Source of the DNA: Psychromarinibacter sp048262455
GTDB taxonomy: Bacteria; Pseudomonadota; Alphaproteobacteria; Rhodobacterales; Rhodobacteraceae
Direction: 5' to 3'
Length of the DNA stretch: 64,000 bases
Assembly: GCA_048262455.1 (NCBI GenBank)
Contig: JBLXFD010000003.1
Span: 162,981 to 226,980 of the forward strand
In this document: in pieces, positions 41,257-49,879 of the stretch
How positions within the stretch are numbered: the stretch's first letter is position 1
Layout of the letters: each line of letters begins with the position of its first letter
Notes under the pieces: generated by a model
The model's input: only the letters and a program-made list of their open reading frames with translations
What the model was told of the DNA's origin: nothing
Database searches by the model: none
Translations under genes and position numbers: made by a program

Positions 41257-41730
41257 ATGGGCATAGATGTCGGCATCATCATGGGCAGCCAGAGCGACTG
41301 GCCCACCATGCAGGCGGCCGCGGAAATCCTCGATGAATTGGGGATCGGATACGAGACGCGCATCGTCTCCGCCCATCGGACTCCCGACCGTCTGTGGGAC
41401 TACGGGCGGGGTGCCGCCGGGCGCGGGCTGAAGGCGATCATCGCGGGCGCCGGGGGCGCGGCGCACCTGCCGGGGATGATGGCCTCGAAGACCCGGGTGC
41501 CGGTGATCGGCGTGCCGGTCCAGACCAGGGCGCTGGGTGGCCTCGATTCGCTCTATTCCATCGTGCAGATGCCGCGCGGGTTTCCCGTGGCCACCATGGC
41601 GATCGGCGGCGCGGCGAACGCCGGGCTGATGGCGGCGCAGATCCTCGCGCTGTCGGACCCGGCGCTGGCGGCGCGGCTGGACGACTGGCGCGCGGCGCTC
41701 TCCGCCTCGATCCCCGAGGCGCCGGAATGA
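41257..41730 (+). CDS. purE: N5-carboxyaminoimidazole ribonucleotide mutase
   Basis: A 157-residue enzyme of purine synthesis that converts N5-CAIR to CAIR. The signature GIIMGSQSDWPTM (substrate phosphate loop) and SAHRTPDRL with the catalytic histidine are present, as is GAGGAAHLPGM. AGGGGGCG precedes the ATG at 41257. Its stop overlaps purK (ATGA), so PurE and PurK are produced together. Confidence 0.97.
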   Translation: MGIDVGIIMGSQSDWPTMQAAAEILDELGIGYETRIVSAHRTPDRLWDYGRGAAGRGLKAIIAGAGGAAHLPGMMASKTRVPVIGVPVQTRALGGLDSLYSIVQMPRGFPVATMAIGGAANAGLMAAQILALSDPALAARLDDWRAALSASIPEAPE

Positions 41731-42800
41731 CCCTGCCCCTCGCCCCCGGCGCCACCATCGGCATCCTCGGCGGCGGCCAGCTGGGCCGCATGCTTTCCGT
41801 CGCCGCCGCGCGGCTGGGGTTCCGCACCCATGTCTACGAGCCCGCGGCCAACCCGCCCGCCGGGGACGTCGCCCACCGCGTCACCACCGCTCCCTACGAG
41901 GACGCCGCCGCGCTGGAGGCCTTTGCCCGCGCCGTGGACGTCATCACCTACGAGTTCGAGAATGTCCCCACCAGCGCGCTGGACCTGCTGGAATCGCACC
42001 GCCCGATCCACCCCAACCGCCGCGCGCTGGCCACCAGCCAGGACCGGCTGACCGAGAAGACATTCCTGAACGACCTCGGCCTCGCCACCGCCCCCTTCGC
42101 CGCCGTCGACGACGCGGCGGGGCTGGAGGCGGCGCTGGCGCGGATCGGCACCCCTTCGATCCTGAAGACCCGGCGGCTGGGCTACGATGGCAAGGGGCAG
42201 GCGCGGCTGCGCGGCCCCGATGATGCCGGGCCCGCGCTGGAGGCGATGCAGGGGGCGCCCGCGATCCTCGAGGGGTTCGTCGACTTCACCGCCGAGATCA
42301 GCGTGATCGCCGCGCGCGGCGCCGGCGGCGAGGTCTCTGCCTACGACCCCGGCGAGAACGTCCACCGCGACGGCATCCTGCACACCACCCGCGTGCCCGC
42401 CCGCCTGCCCGCCGCCCGCCGCGCCGACGCGGTGCTGCTGGCCGGGCGCATCCTGAACGCGCTGGACTACATCGGCGTGATGGGGGTCGAGCTGTTCGTG
42501 ACCCCCGGCGGCCTCATCGTGAACGAGATCGCGCCGCGGGTGCACAACTCCGGCCACTGGACCCAGACCGGCTGCGTCACCTGCCAGTTCGAGCAGCACA
42601 TCCGCGCGGTGGCCGGCTGGCCGCTGGCCGACGGCGCCCGGCATTCGGACGTGGAGATGGAGAACCTGATCGGCGACGACATCCTGCGGGTGCCGGAGCT
42701 GGCGAAGGAGCGGGATCTGGCGGTGCACCTCTACGGCAAGGCCGAGGCGCGGCCGGGGCGGAAGATGGGGCACGTGAACCGGCTGCTGCGGGGCGAGTGA
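41727..42800 (+). CDS. purK: 5-(carboxyamino)imidazole ribonucleotide synthase
   Basis: A 357-residue ATP-grasp enzyme making N5-CAIR from AIR, bicarbonate and ATP. N-terminal IGILGGGQLGRMLSVAA, central TRRLGYDGKGQ and the metal-binding NEIAPRVHNSGHWTQ near the C-terminus mark the family. Full length, four-base overlap with purE. A cluster of B repeats follows. Confidence 0.97.
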   Translation: MTLPLAPGATIGILGGGQLGRMLSVAAARLGFRTHVYEPAANPPAGDVAHRVTTAPYEDAAALEAFARAVDVITYEFENVPTSALDLLESHRPIHPNRRALATSQDRLTEKTFLNDLGLATAPFAAVDDAAGLEAALARIGTPSILKTRRLGYDGKGQARLRGPDDAGPALEAMQGAPAILEGFVDFTAEISVIAARGAGGEVSAYDPGENVHRDGILHTTRVPARLPAARRADAVLLAGRILNALDYIGVMGVELFVTPGGLIVNEIAPRVHNSGHWTQTGCVTCQFEQHIRAVAGWPLADGARHSDVEMENLIGDDILRVPELAKERDLAVHLYGKAEARPGRKMGHVNRLLRGE

Positions 42801-42829
42801 GCCGACGGGTGCAGGGTAGCGGGACGGGA

Positions 42830-43028
42830 GCCTGCCCGTGGGATGGCGCTTCCGTCCTCCGAGGTCATCGCTTTATCCCCTCCAAGTCCGCGCGCAGAAT
42901 GTGTGTTGCGCGCGAATGACACAGCGCCAGCCCGCCGGAACGGGCAGGCGCTCGCCCCGCGCCTTCGGCTTGTTCGGGACGCATCAGCGCAACACACCAA
43001 TGAGGTGTAGGGCGGGGTTCACCCCGCC
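42830..43028 (+). repeat. Structured intergenic repeat, subfamily B, copy 5, with REP palindrome
   Basis: First unit in the 450-bp convergent gap between purK and the lipase gene. The 120-bp body is 42830-42949 (ends GCCTGCCCGT and ACGGGCAGGC; GCTTTATCCC core), the tail hairpin runs to about 42979, and a GGCGGGG-TTCA-CCCCGCC palindrome sits at 43011-43028. No real gene. Confidence 0.88.
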
Positions 43029-43042
43029 AAGGCGCAACATGA

Positions 43043-43242
43043 GCCTGCCCGTGGGATGGCGCCTCTTACCTACGACATGGGCGCTTTATCCCAGCCAAAT
43101 CCGCGCACCGAATGAGCCGCGCACGAGGATGCAAAGCGCCAGCCCGCCGGGACGGGCAGGCGCTCGCCCCCGCGCCTGCGGCTTGTTCGGGGGCTGACCA
43201 GCGCTCCCTACGAGCCTGTGGTAGGGCGGGGTTCACCCCGCC
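43043..43242 (+). repeat. Structured intergenic repeat, subfamily B, copy 6, tandem with copy 5
   Basis: Second unit of the array, period about 213 bp. The 119-bp body is 43043-43161 with a GCGCTTTATCCC core, tail hairpin to 43194, REP palindrome 43225-43242. It ends nine bases before the lipase stop codon. Confidence 0.88.
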
Positions 43243-43250
43243 ATAGCGCA

Positions 43251-43985
43251 TCAACCCCCGGCCACCCGCTCCAGCGCCTCGCCATATCCCATCTCCGGCC
43301 GGAACCGCCCCTGCTCCAGGAACTCCATCGTCTGGGCGATCACCACCGGGTTCACCATCATGAAGGTATGCGTCACCGGCAGCACCAGGTGGTCCGTCAT
43401 CCCCCGCACCCGGGTCGACTCGACCGAGACCTTCCCGTCGTCCGCCCCCGCGATCACGCTGGAATAGATCGGGTTCAGCGAGCGGGTCCCCGCGATGATC
43501 CCCAGCTCGAAGACAGGCCGCGGCAGCTGGCCGGGCAGCGCGTCGGGGCCGGTGCCCAGTTCCAGCCCCGCCGGGCCGTTCAGCCACTCGAAGGGCGGCA
43601 GCGGGCCGAAGACGTCCACCAGCTCGGACCCGTGGTTCGGCGGCGCCAGCATCACCACCCGCCCCAACCGCTCCGGCCGGTTCTCCTCCAGCCACAGCCG
43701 CAGCAGGATACCGCCCATGGAATGGGTGACGAAGTGCACCTTCCGGTCGCCGCAGTCCGCCACCGCAGGCCCCACCGCCTGCGCCACCAGCGCCTCGACC
43801 CGTTTCTCGGTGGAGGGATAGCCGCGGTTCACCACGTGGTACCCGTTCGCCTCCAGCGCCTCGGCCATCGGCGCCATGCTCAGCGCGCTGCGCGCCAGCC
43901 CGTGCAGCAGCACGATGCAGTCGGCCGCGGAGGCGGCGGCAGGGGCGAGGGACAGCCAGATGGCAAGCAGCAGGCGCATGGTCAT
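43251..43985 (-). CDS. Secreted alpha/beta hydrolase (lipase/esterase-like)
   Basis: A 244-residue protein with a signal peptide (about residues 1-20, ending AASA). The fold marks are VLLHGLARSALSM (oxyanion loop), FVTHSMGGILLRLW with nucleophile Ser about residue 93, VVMLAPPNHGSE, and a late THTFMM histidine candidate. Similar to triacylglycerol-lipase-type and PGAP1-like hydrolases; the natural ester is unknown. Exported to the periplasm or beyond. Confidence 0.82.
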   Translation of the reverse strand: MTMRLLLAIWLSLAPAAASAADCIVLLHGLARSALSMAPMAEALEANGYHVVNRGYPSTEKRVEALVAQAVGPAVADCGDRKVHFVTHSMGGILLRLWLEENRPERLGRVVMLAPPNHGSELVDVFGPLPPFEWLNGPAGLELGTGPDALPGQLPRPVFELGIIAGTRSLNPIYSSVIAGADDGKVSVESTRVRGMTDHLVLPVTHTFMMVNPVVIAQTMEFLEQGRFRPEMGYGEALERVAGG

Positions 43986-44010
43986 CAGATAGGACGCCGC
44001 GCCCGGGCTG

Positions 44011-44604
44011 CTAGAGCACGGCGGGCGCGAGGATCGTCTTGTTGCTGGCCGGCGAGTTGTCGCGGAACACGCTGTGTTTCACCCCCGGCAGCTTGTCGAA
44101 CCAGCGCATGGTGGCGATGGGCGAGAAGCTGCGGGGAACGGTGCCGAAGCCGGGCAGCCCGCGCAGCACCTCGGTGGTGGCGTTCGAGCAGAAGGCCTTG
44201 GGCACCGCGCCGTATTCCTGCACCGCGCGCAGCGCCGCCTCGGCGACCTCGGGCGAGACCTGCACCTCGTGGCTGACCACGTGGAAGGTCTCGCGCGCGT
44301 GGTAGTCCTTGTAGAACTGCACCGCCTTGTCGGTCATCCCGAAGACCACGTCGTTGCGCTCCGGCAGCGCCGGGTGCTTGAAGGTGCCGGCGGGGTCGAA
44401 GACCACCCGCTGCGAGCCGCTGACCAGCAGCGCCGAGTGGCCGCCCGACCCGTCGCGGTTGGACACCACGGTGAACAGCGTCAGCGCCGGCGGGCCGTCG
44501 TGGCGGTAGATCGCGCGGCGCACTTCTTCCTCGGGGGCCCAGACAGGCTCGGCACAGGCCGAAAGCGTCAGCGGCAGGAGTATCGCCAGAAGTATCCGCC
44601 GCAT
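44011..44604 (-). CDS. Putative lipoprotein with a possible permuted papain-like domain
   Basis: A 197-residue lipoprotein (lipobox LTLSAC, cysteine 17). The mature part has a His in GSGGHSALLVSG, then FDPAGTF, and a Cys in AFCSNATTEVLRGLPG. The His-before-Cys order is that of permuted NlpC/P60-like amidases, so a peptide or lipid amidase is possible. I do not recognise the family by name. Twenty-five bases downstream of it on the same strand lies the lipase gene. Confidence 0.7.
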   Translation of the reverse strand: MRRILLAILLPLTLSACAEPVWAPEEEVRRAIYRHDGPPALTLFTVVSNRDGSGGHSALLVSGSQRVVFDPAGTFKHPALPERNDVVFGMTDKAVQFYKDYHARETFHVVSHEVQVSPEVAEAALRAVQEYGAVPKAFCSNATTEVLRGLPGFGTVPRSFSPIATMRWFDKLPGVKHSVFRDNSPASNKTILAPAVL

Positions 44605-44626
44605 GATGGTTCCCCTTTTCCGGCCG

Positions 44627-44761
44627 TCAGCCGTTGATCATCGCCAGCAGGATCAGGCTGATGATAATGACCACCGCGCTGTAACCCACCCATTTCACGA
44701 AGCCCTCGAAGGTCTTCTCCTGGACAGTGATGTCCATCTCGCCGTGCTTGTGCTCCGCCAT
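44627..44761 (-). CDS. aa3-type cytochrome c oxidase subunit IV
   Basis: A 44-residue protein: a hydrophilic start (MAEHKHGEMDITVQEKTFEG) and one membrane helix (about residues 22-42). Size and sequence match the small alphaproteobacterial aa3 oxidase subunit that sits beside subunits I and III. The start at 44761 excludes an upstream in-frame extension that does not fit the family. It precedes the lipoprotein gene on the same strand, 22 bases apart; the catalytic subunits are not in this window. Confidence 0.88.
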   Translation of the reverse strand: MAEHKHGEMDITVQEKTFEGFVKWVGYSAVVIIISLILLAMING

Positions 44762-44863
44762 CTCGCAATCTCCGCGTACGTACCGTGTTGACCCGGCTTT
44801 AGACGATTCCGCATCCCCTGTCACGACCGCCCGCCGCGCTTCGCCCGCGCAAAAGCGCGCAGG

Positions 44864-45343
44864 TCACACCTTGTCCGCCTCGTCCTCCAGGTCCGCCACC
44901 AGGCGGAACCCGATGCGGCGCGGGGCGTCGTCCGGGTCGGGCTTTGGCAGGGCGCGCAGCAGCACGTTCAGCTGGCTGACGTGCTGGATCAGCTGGTTGC
45001 GCCCGCCGGCCGGATCGCTGCCGTAGAAGGTGACGATGTCGGGGTCGTAGTAGCCGATCCCCTCGATCCGGATCACCCCGGCATCGGCGCCGGTGAATCC
45101 CATCGCCACCTCGTGCGCCTCGTCCAGCTGCTTCTCGAAGTTCTGGATGTACAGCACCAGCCGCTCGTAGGCCCATTGGGCCGGGCTTTTCCGGTCCAGC
45201 GGCCGGGCGGCGACACCGGCGGGCATGTCGATCTCGCCGAAATCGCGCTGCGCGTCGGGGTCGGTGTGCACCGTGTGGGCGCGCGGCATCGCCGCGTCCT
45301 CCGCCGCCTCGGCGGTGGTCCTGATCTCGTCCCGCTCGGTCAT
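44864..45343 (-). CDS. DUF6173 family protein
   Basis: A 159-residue cytoplasmic protein. The conserved middle (KSPAQWAYERLVLYIQNFE, then EVAMGFTGADAGVIRIEGIGYYDPDIVTFYG in two parts) is what I associate with DUF6173. It lies ten bases downstream of the MBL hydrolase gene on the same strand, so it is probably the last gene of the acyl-CoA dehydrogenase operon. Function unknown. Confidence 0.75.
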   Translation of the reverse strand: MTERDEIRTTAEAAEDAAMPRAHTVHTDPDAQRDFGEIDMPAGVAARPLDRKSPAQWAYERLVLYIQNFEKQLDEAHEVAMGFTGADAGVIRIEGIGYYDPDIVTFYGSDPAGGRNQLIQHVSQLNVLLRALPKPDPDDAPRRIGFRLVADLEDEADKV

Positions 45344-45353
45344 CGCGTCCCTG

Positions 45354-46412
45354 TCATCCCATCCCGGGCACGCGCTGCCACAGCCATGCCCCGTCGGCGC
45401 GCCGCCTGCGGCGGGCCCGGCCAGTCTGGTGCAGGTGGTTCAGGTGCGCCATCGATTCCACCAGCGCCAGCCCGTAGATCTCCTCGGTGATGCGCGCGCG
45501 GAACAATACCGGGAAACAATCCGCCGCCACCTTCGGGGTATCGAGCAGCACCACCAGCCGGGTCAGCGCCTCGTGGTGATTGTCGATCAGCTGTTCCATC
45601 CGCAGCGGCAGGCCGGTGAAGGGCAGCTTGTGGCCCGGCAGCACCAGCTGGTTGTCGGTAGCATGAGGGCGCAGGCGTTTGCAGGCCTCCAGCCATTCGC
45701 CCACCGGATCGGCCTCGGGCTCTGTCGGGTAGACCCCGAGGTTGGGCGAGATCGAGGCGAGCAGCTGGTCGCCCCCCAGCACCAGGTCGCCCTCCCGGCT
45801 CCAGAGCGTTGCGTGTTCCGGCGCGTGGCCGTCGCCCATCCGCACGTCCCACTCCCGCCCACCCAGGGTCAGCACATCGCCCTCGCGAATCCGGCGAAAG
45901 CCCAGCGGCATCGGCGCGACGATATCGGCAAAGTTGACCGGACGCTGGGTGCGGCGCTTTTCGAACAGCGCGGGGTCCATCCCGGCGCTGCGCCAAAAGT
46001 CCAGCGCCTGGGCGGAGGGCGCGGCCTGTTCGTCCAGCACCAGCATCCGCGCCAGCAGCCAGGCGGTGCGGGGGATCAGCAGCTCTGCCCCCAGTTCGGT
46101 CTGGAACCAGCCGGCAAGGCCAACGTGGTCGGGGTGGTGATGGGTGACCAGCAGCCGCCGCACCGGGCGCCCGCCCAGCGGCCCCGCCAAAAGCTCGCGC
46201 CAGAGCGCCTTGGTTTTGTCATTGGCAAAGCCGGTGTCCACCACCGTCCAGCCGTCGTCCTCCGCCAGCGCGTAGCAGTTGACGTGGTCCAGCTTCATCG
46301 GCAGCGGCAGGCGCATCCAGAGGATCCCCTCGGCCACCTCGATCGCCTCTCCCGGTGCCGGGGGCGTCTCGTACGGGAAGCGCAGGGGGCCGTTGCCGCC
46401 GCCGTCCATCAT
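45354..46412 (-). CDS. MBL fold metallo-hydrolase
   Basis: A 352-residue metallo-beta-lactamase-fold hydrolase. The metal motif VTHHHPDHVGLAGW (HxHxDH) is near residue 92; GHAPEHATLW and the LPGHKLPF histidine supply the remaining ligands. The C-terminal region has a winged-helix look (RITEEIYGLALVESMAHLNHL), as in LACTB2-like enzymes that act on thioesters or RNA. The ATG overlaps the acyl-CoA dehydrogenase stop by four bases, suggesting a thioesterase-type task in the same pathway. Confidence 0.9.
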   Translation of the reverse strand: MMDGGGNGPLRFPYETPPAPGEAIEVAEGILWMRLPLPMKLDHVNCYALAEDDGWTVVDTGFANDKTKALWRELLAGPLGGRPVRRLLVTHHHPDHVGLAGWFQTELGAELLIPRTAWLLARMLVLDEQAAPSAQALDFWRSAGMDPALFEKRRTQRPVNFADIVAPMPLGFRRIREGDVLTLGGREWDVRMGDGHAPEHATLWSREGDLVLGGDQLLASISPNLGVYPTEPEADPVGEWLEACKRLRPHATDNQLVLPGHKLPFTGLPLRMEQLIDNHHEALTRLVVLLDTPKVAADCFPVLFRARITEEIYGLALVESMAHLNHLHQTGRARRRRRADGAWLWQRVPGMG

Positions 46413-48124
46413 TCCGCAAGCGCCTCGTCGGTGATCTCGTACAGCCCCGCCGCGCCGGTCCGGGCATGGCAGCAGAAACCGCCGTGTTCCGGCAGCAGCC
46501 GGCGGATGTAGAAGTCTGCCAGCGCAAGGCGCGGCCCCTGCCCCTCCGCGGCGACGGCCGCCTTCAGCAGGTAATGCGCGCCCAGCACCCGCGCGAAGCA
46601 GTGAAGGTAGGGCACCGCGCCCGCGAACCGGTCCTGCGGCGTCTGCTGGGCCATCCAGTCGGTGCACTCGCGCAGGGTCTCGGCGGCTTCCCAAACCTTC
46701 GAGGCGAGGTTCGGCAGCACCGCGCGCGCGGCCTCGGCGCCGTCCTCGATCTCGTCCAGCAGCCGGCCCGCCGCCTCGCCCCCGTCCATCATCTTGCGCC
46801 CCACCAGGTCCATCGCCTGGATCCCGTTGGTCCCCTCGTAGATCGCCGTCACCCGGACGTCGCGGGCGTACTGCGCCGCGCCGGTTTCCTCGATGTAGCC
46901 CATGCCGCCGTGCACCTGCACGCCCAGCTCGGCCACGCGCATCCCCACCTCGGTGCCCCAGGCCTTGCTGATCGGTGTCAGCAGCGCGGCCCGCGCGTCC
47001 CAGTCGGCCTCGCCGGTGGCGCGGGCCATGTCGGTGGCGATGGCGTTGGACAGGGCGATGGCGCGGGCGGCGGCGGTCTCTGCGCGCATGGTCAGCAGCA
47101 TTCGCCGCACGTCGGCATGATCGATGATGGCGCCGCTGCCGCCCTCGTGCAGCGTGCGGCCCTGGCGCCGCTCGCGGGCATAGGCCACGGCCTTCTGCGT
47201 CGCCGCCTCGGCCACGGAGATCCCCTGCACCCCGACCCCCAGCCGCGCGTTGTTCATCATGGTGAACATCGCCGCCATGCCGCCATGCTCTGCCCCCACC
47301 AGCCAGCCGGTGGCGCCGTCGTATTCCATCACCGCGGTGGGCGAGCCGTGCAGGCCGGTCTTGTGCTCGAGGCTGACCACCCGCAACGCGTTCGCCTGGC
47401 CGGGCGCGCCGCTGTCGTCGGGCAGGAACTTGGGCACCATGAACAGGCTGATCCCCTTGGTGCCGGCGGGCGCGTCGGGCAGCCGCGCCAGCACCAGGTG
47501 GCAGACGTTGCCGCCGAAATCGTGGTCGGCCCAGGAGATGTAGATCTTCTGCCCCGAGACCGCGTAGCTGCCGTCGCCGTTCGGCACCGCCTTGCTGCGC
47601 AGGGCGCCCACGTCGGACCCGGCTTGCGGCTCGGTCAGGTTCATCGTGCCGGTCCATTCGCCAGAGACCAGCTTCGGCAGGTAGATCCGCTTGATCTCGT
47701 CCGAGGCGTGATGCTCCAGCGCCTCGATCTGTCCCATCGTCAGCAGCGGGTTCAGCTGCAGCGACAGGCAGGCAGAGCCCATCATCTCGCCCACAGCCGT
47801 GGTCACCGCCATGGGCAGGCCCATGCCGCCATACTCCGGGTCCGCGCTGGTGGAGATCCAGCCCCCCTCGGCGATCGCGCGGTAGCCCTCGGCAAAGCCG
47901 GGCGAGGTGCGCACCACCCCGTTCTCCAGCCGCGCCGGGTGCAGGTCGCCCTCGCGCTGCAGCGGGGCCAGCACCTGCTCGGCCATGCGGCCGGCCTCTG
48001 TCAGCACCGCTTCCACCGTCTCGGGCGTGGCCTCGGCGAACCGCCCTGTCTGCGGCAGGCGGGCATAGTCGACCACGTGGCGGAAAAGGAACCGGAACTC
48101 GCCCAGCGGTGCGCGGTATGTCAT
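46409..48124 (-). CDS. Acyl-CoA dehydrogenase, DmdC (3-methylmercaptopropionyl-CoA dehydrogenase)-like
   Basis: A 571-residue FAD enzyme longer than a standard acyl-CoA dehydrogenase because of an N-terminal extension (YRAPLGEFRFLFRHVVDY) and a ~110-residue C-terminal domain, the DmdC layout. Substrate/FAD contacts: GTMNLTEPQAGSDVGAL and the catalytic glutamate in YEGTNGIQAMDLVGRK. DmdC oxidises methylmercaptopropionyl-CoA from DMSP breakdown, but several paralogues occur per roseobacter genome and no other dmd gene is here, so the acyl chain is unproven. GGGGGACATC supports the start at 48124. Confidence 0.9.
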   Translation of the reverse strand: MTYRAPLGEFRFLFRHVVDYARLPQTGRFAEATPETVEAVLTEAGRMAEQVLAPLQREGDLHPARLENGVVRTSPGFAEGYRAIAEGGWISTSADPEYGGMGLPMAVTTAVGEMMGSACLSLQLNPLLTMGQIEALEHHASDEIKRIYLPKLVSGEWTGTMNLTEPQAGSDVGALRSKAVPNGDGSYAVSGQKIYISWADHDFGGNVCHLVLARLPDAPAGTKGISLFMVPKFLPDDSGAPGQANALRVVSLEHKTGLHGSPTAVMEYDGATGWLVGAEHGGMAAMFTMMNNARLGVGVQGISVAEAATQKAVAYARERRQGRTLHEGGSGAIIDHADVRRMLLTMRAETAAARAIALSNAIATDMARATGEADWDARAALLTPISKAWGTEVGMRVAELGVQVHGGMGYIEETGAAQYARDVRVTAIYEGTNGIQAMDLVGRKMMDGGEAAGRLLDEIEDGAEAARAVLPNLASKVWEAAETLRECTDWMAQQTPQDRFAGAVPYLHCFARVLGAHYLLKAAVAAEGQGPRLALADFYIRRLLPEHGGFCCHARTGAAGLYEITDEALAE

Positions 48125-48222
48125 GATGTCCCCCATGCTTGGCAGCCCGCCCCCCGGCGGCTACACGGCCGGAAGTTAACATCTAACATTCTAGTACCGC
48201 AGCAAGGACGCTACGTCACCAG

Positions 48223-49158
48223 ATGCCAGACACCCTGACGTTACCCGCCGATCCCGAGGGGCTGGATCGGGCCGCCGCGCTGCTGGCGGAAGGCCGGCTT
48301 GTCGCCTTCCCCACAGAGACGGTTTATGGCCTCGGCGGCGACGCCACCAATGACACCGCCGCCGCGCGGATCTTCGAGGCCAAGGGGCGGCCGCGCTTCA
48401 ACCCGCTGATCGTGCACGTCCCGGACCTCGCGGCGGCGCGGCGGCTGGCGGTCTTCGATGACACGGCAGAGCGGCTGGCGCAGGCCTTCTGGCCCGGCGC
48501 GCTGACGCTGGTGCTGCCGCTGGCGGAGGGCGCGGGACTGGCGCCGCTGGTCAGCGCGGGGCTGCCCACGGTGGCGATCCGGGTGCCCGCCCATCCGCTG
48601 GCGCAGGCGCTTCTGGCGCGGACCGGGCCGCTGGCGGGCCCCTCGGCCAACCCCTCGGGCCGCATCAGCCCGACCACGGCGGCGCATGTGCTGGCGGGGC
48701 TGACAGGGCGCATCGCGGCGGTGCTGGACGGCGGGCCCTGCGCGGTGGGGCTGGAGTCCACCATCGTGGCCACCCACCCCGCGCCGGTGCTACTGCGCCC
48801 CGGCGGCTTGCCGGCCGAGGCGCTGGAGGCCTGCCTTGGCGCGCCCCTGGACCGCCAAGACGCGGGCGAGGCGATCAACGCGCCGGGGCAGCTGGCCTCG
48901 CACTACGCGCCGAAGGCATCGCTGCGGCTGAACGCGGAAGCGGCGCGCGCGGGCGAGGTGCTGCTGGGCTTCGGCGCGATGGAGAGCGACCTGAACCTTT
49001 CCGCCACGGGCGACCTGGTCGAGGCGGCGGCGAACCTCTTCGGTCACCTGCACGCGCTGGATGCGAAGGATGCGCCGATCGCCGTGGCGCCGGTGCCGGA
49101 AACCGGCCTAGGCCGTGCCATCAACGACCGGCTGCGCAGGGCCGCCGCGCCGCGTTAG
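48223..49158 (+). CDS. L-threonylcarbamoyladenylate synthase (Sua5/YrdC type)
   Basis: A 311-residue enzyme for the first step of tRNA t6A synthesis. The YrdC domain (about residues 8-200: AFPTETVYGLGGDATN, KGRPRFNPLIVH, GPSANPSGRISPTTA) is followed by the Sua5 extension (about 215-311: APGQLASHYAPKA). The presence of that C-terminal domain makes it Sua5-like rather than short TsaC. Divergent from the acyl-CoA dehydrogenase gene; 98 bases between. Confidence 0.95.
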   Translation: MPDTLTLPADPEGLDRAAALLAEGRLVAFPTETVYGLGGDATNDTAAARIFEAKGRPRFNPLIVHVPDLAAARRLAVFDDTAERLAQAFWPGALTLVLPLAEGAGLAPLVSAGLPTVAIRVPAHPLAQALLARTGPLAGPSANPSGRISPTTAAHVLAGLTGRIAAVLDGGPCAVGLESTIVATHPAPVLLRPGGLPAEALEACLGAPLDRQDAGEAINAPGQLASHYAPKASLRLNAEAARAGEVLLGFGAMESDLNLSATGDLVEAAANLFGHLHALDAKDAPIAVAPVPETGLGRAINDRLRRAAAPR

Positions 49159-49188
49159 AGTCAGGCGCGCCCAGCCCCCGGTAAACGT

Positions 49189-49779
49189 TTAAGCGCGCCC
49201 GGCCTCAGGTGACAGCGTCAGCGCATCGATCCCCATGGACTTCAGCGCCGCCAGCCACTTCGACGAATCGTCGGCGGCAAAGACGATCTCCGGCGAGGCG
49301 TCGCAGGTCAGCCAGCCGTTGCCGACGATCTCCTCCTCCAGCTGCCCCGGCCCCCAGCCGGCATAGCCCAGCGCCAGCAGCCGCTGGCTGGGCCCGCTGC
49401 CAGACGCCATGTCCTGCAGGATGTCCAGCGTCGCGGTCATGCCGAAGTTCGGATCCACCTTCAGCGTCGAGGACCGCGCCTCGTAGTCGCCCGAATGCAG
49501 CACGAAGCCCCGCCCATGCTCCACCGGACCGCCGAAGTGCACGTGCACCCCGCGGCTGCCCTCGCCCTTGGGAATGTCCAGCTGTTCCAGCAGGTCGTCC
49601 ATCTCCAGCCCCGGGGCCGGCTTGTTGACGATCAGGCCCATCGAGCCCTCGCCGGAATGGGCGCACATGAAGATCACGGAGTGCTCGAACCGCGGATCGC
49701 CCATGCCGGGCATGGCGATCAGAAGCTTGCCGCTGAGGTCGGTGTGGTCGGTTTCGGGGGCCATGGAGCACATCATCAT
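49189..49779 (-). CDS. YqgE/AlgH family protein
   Basis: A 196-residue protein with the family signature: LSGKLLIAMPGMGDPRFEHS, SMGLIVNKPAP, then FGGPVEHGRGFVLHSGDY and the GYAGWGPGQLEEEI segment. No catalytic role is established. The start at 49779 has AGGCGA upstream; the ATG at 49764 is also possible. Convergent with tsaC, 30 bases apart, and divergent from the DsbD-like gene. Confidence 0.92.
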   Translation of the reverse strand: MMMCSMAPETDHTDLSGKLLIAMPGMGDPRFEHSVIFMCAHSGEGSMGLIVNKPAPGLEMDDLLEQLDIPKGEGSRGVHVHFGGPVEHGRGFVLHSGDYEARSSTLKVDPNFGMTATLDILQDMASGSGPSQRLLALGYAGWGPGQLEEEIVGNGWLTCDASPEIVFAADDSSKWLAALKSMGIDALTLSPEAGRA

Positions 49780-49879
49780 TGGATTCGCCTGCGTCCTGCA
49801 AGTGGGGGATTGGACACACCTCACGCGCTCTCGCCGTTTAGTGATTTCCCGTTTCGGTGCCGATGCCTAAGTTGGCGCC

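Noticed and set aside
49182..49191. TAAACGTTTA, a perfect LacI-like palindrome
   Set aside because: It covers the yqgE stop codon at a convergent gene end, where no promoter is expected.
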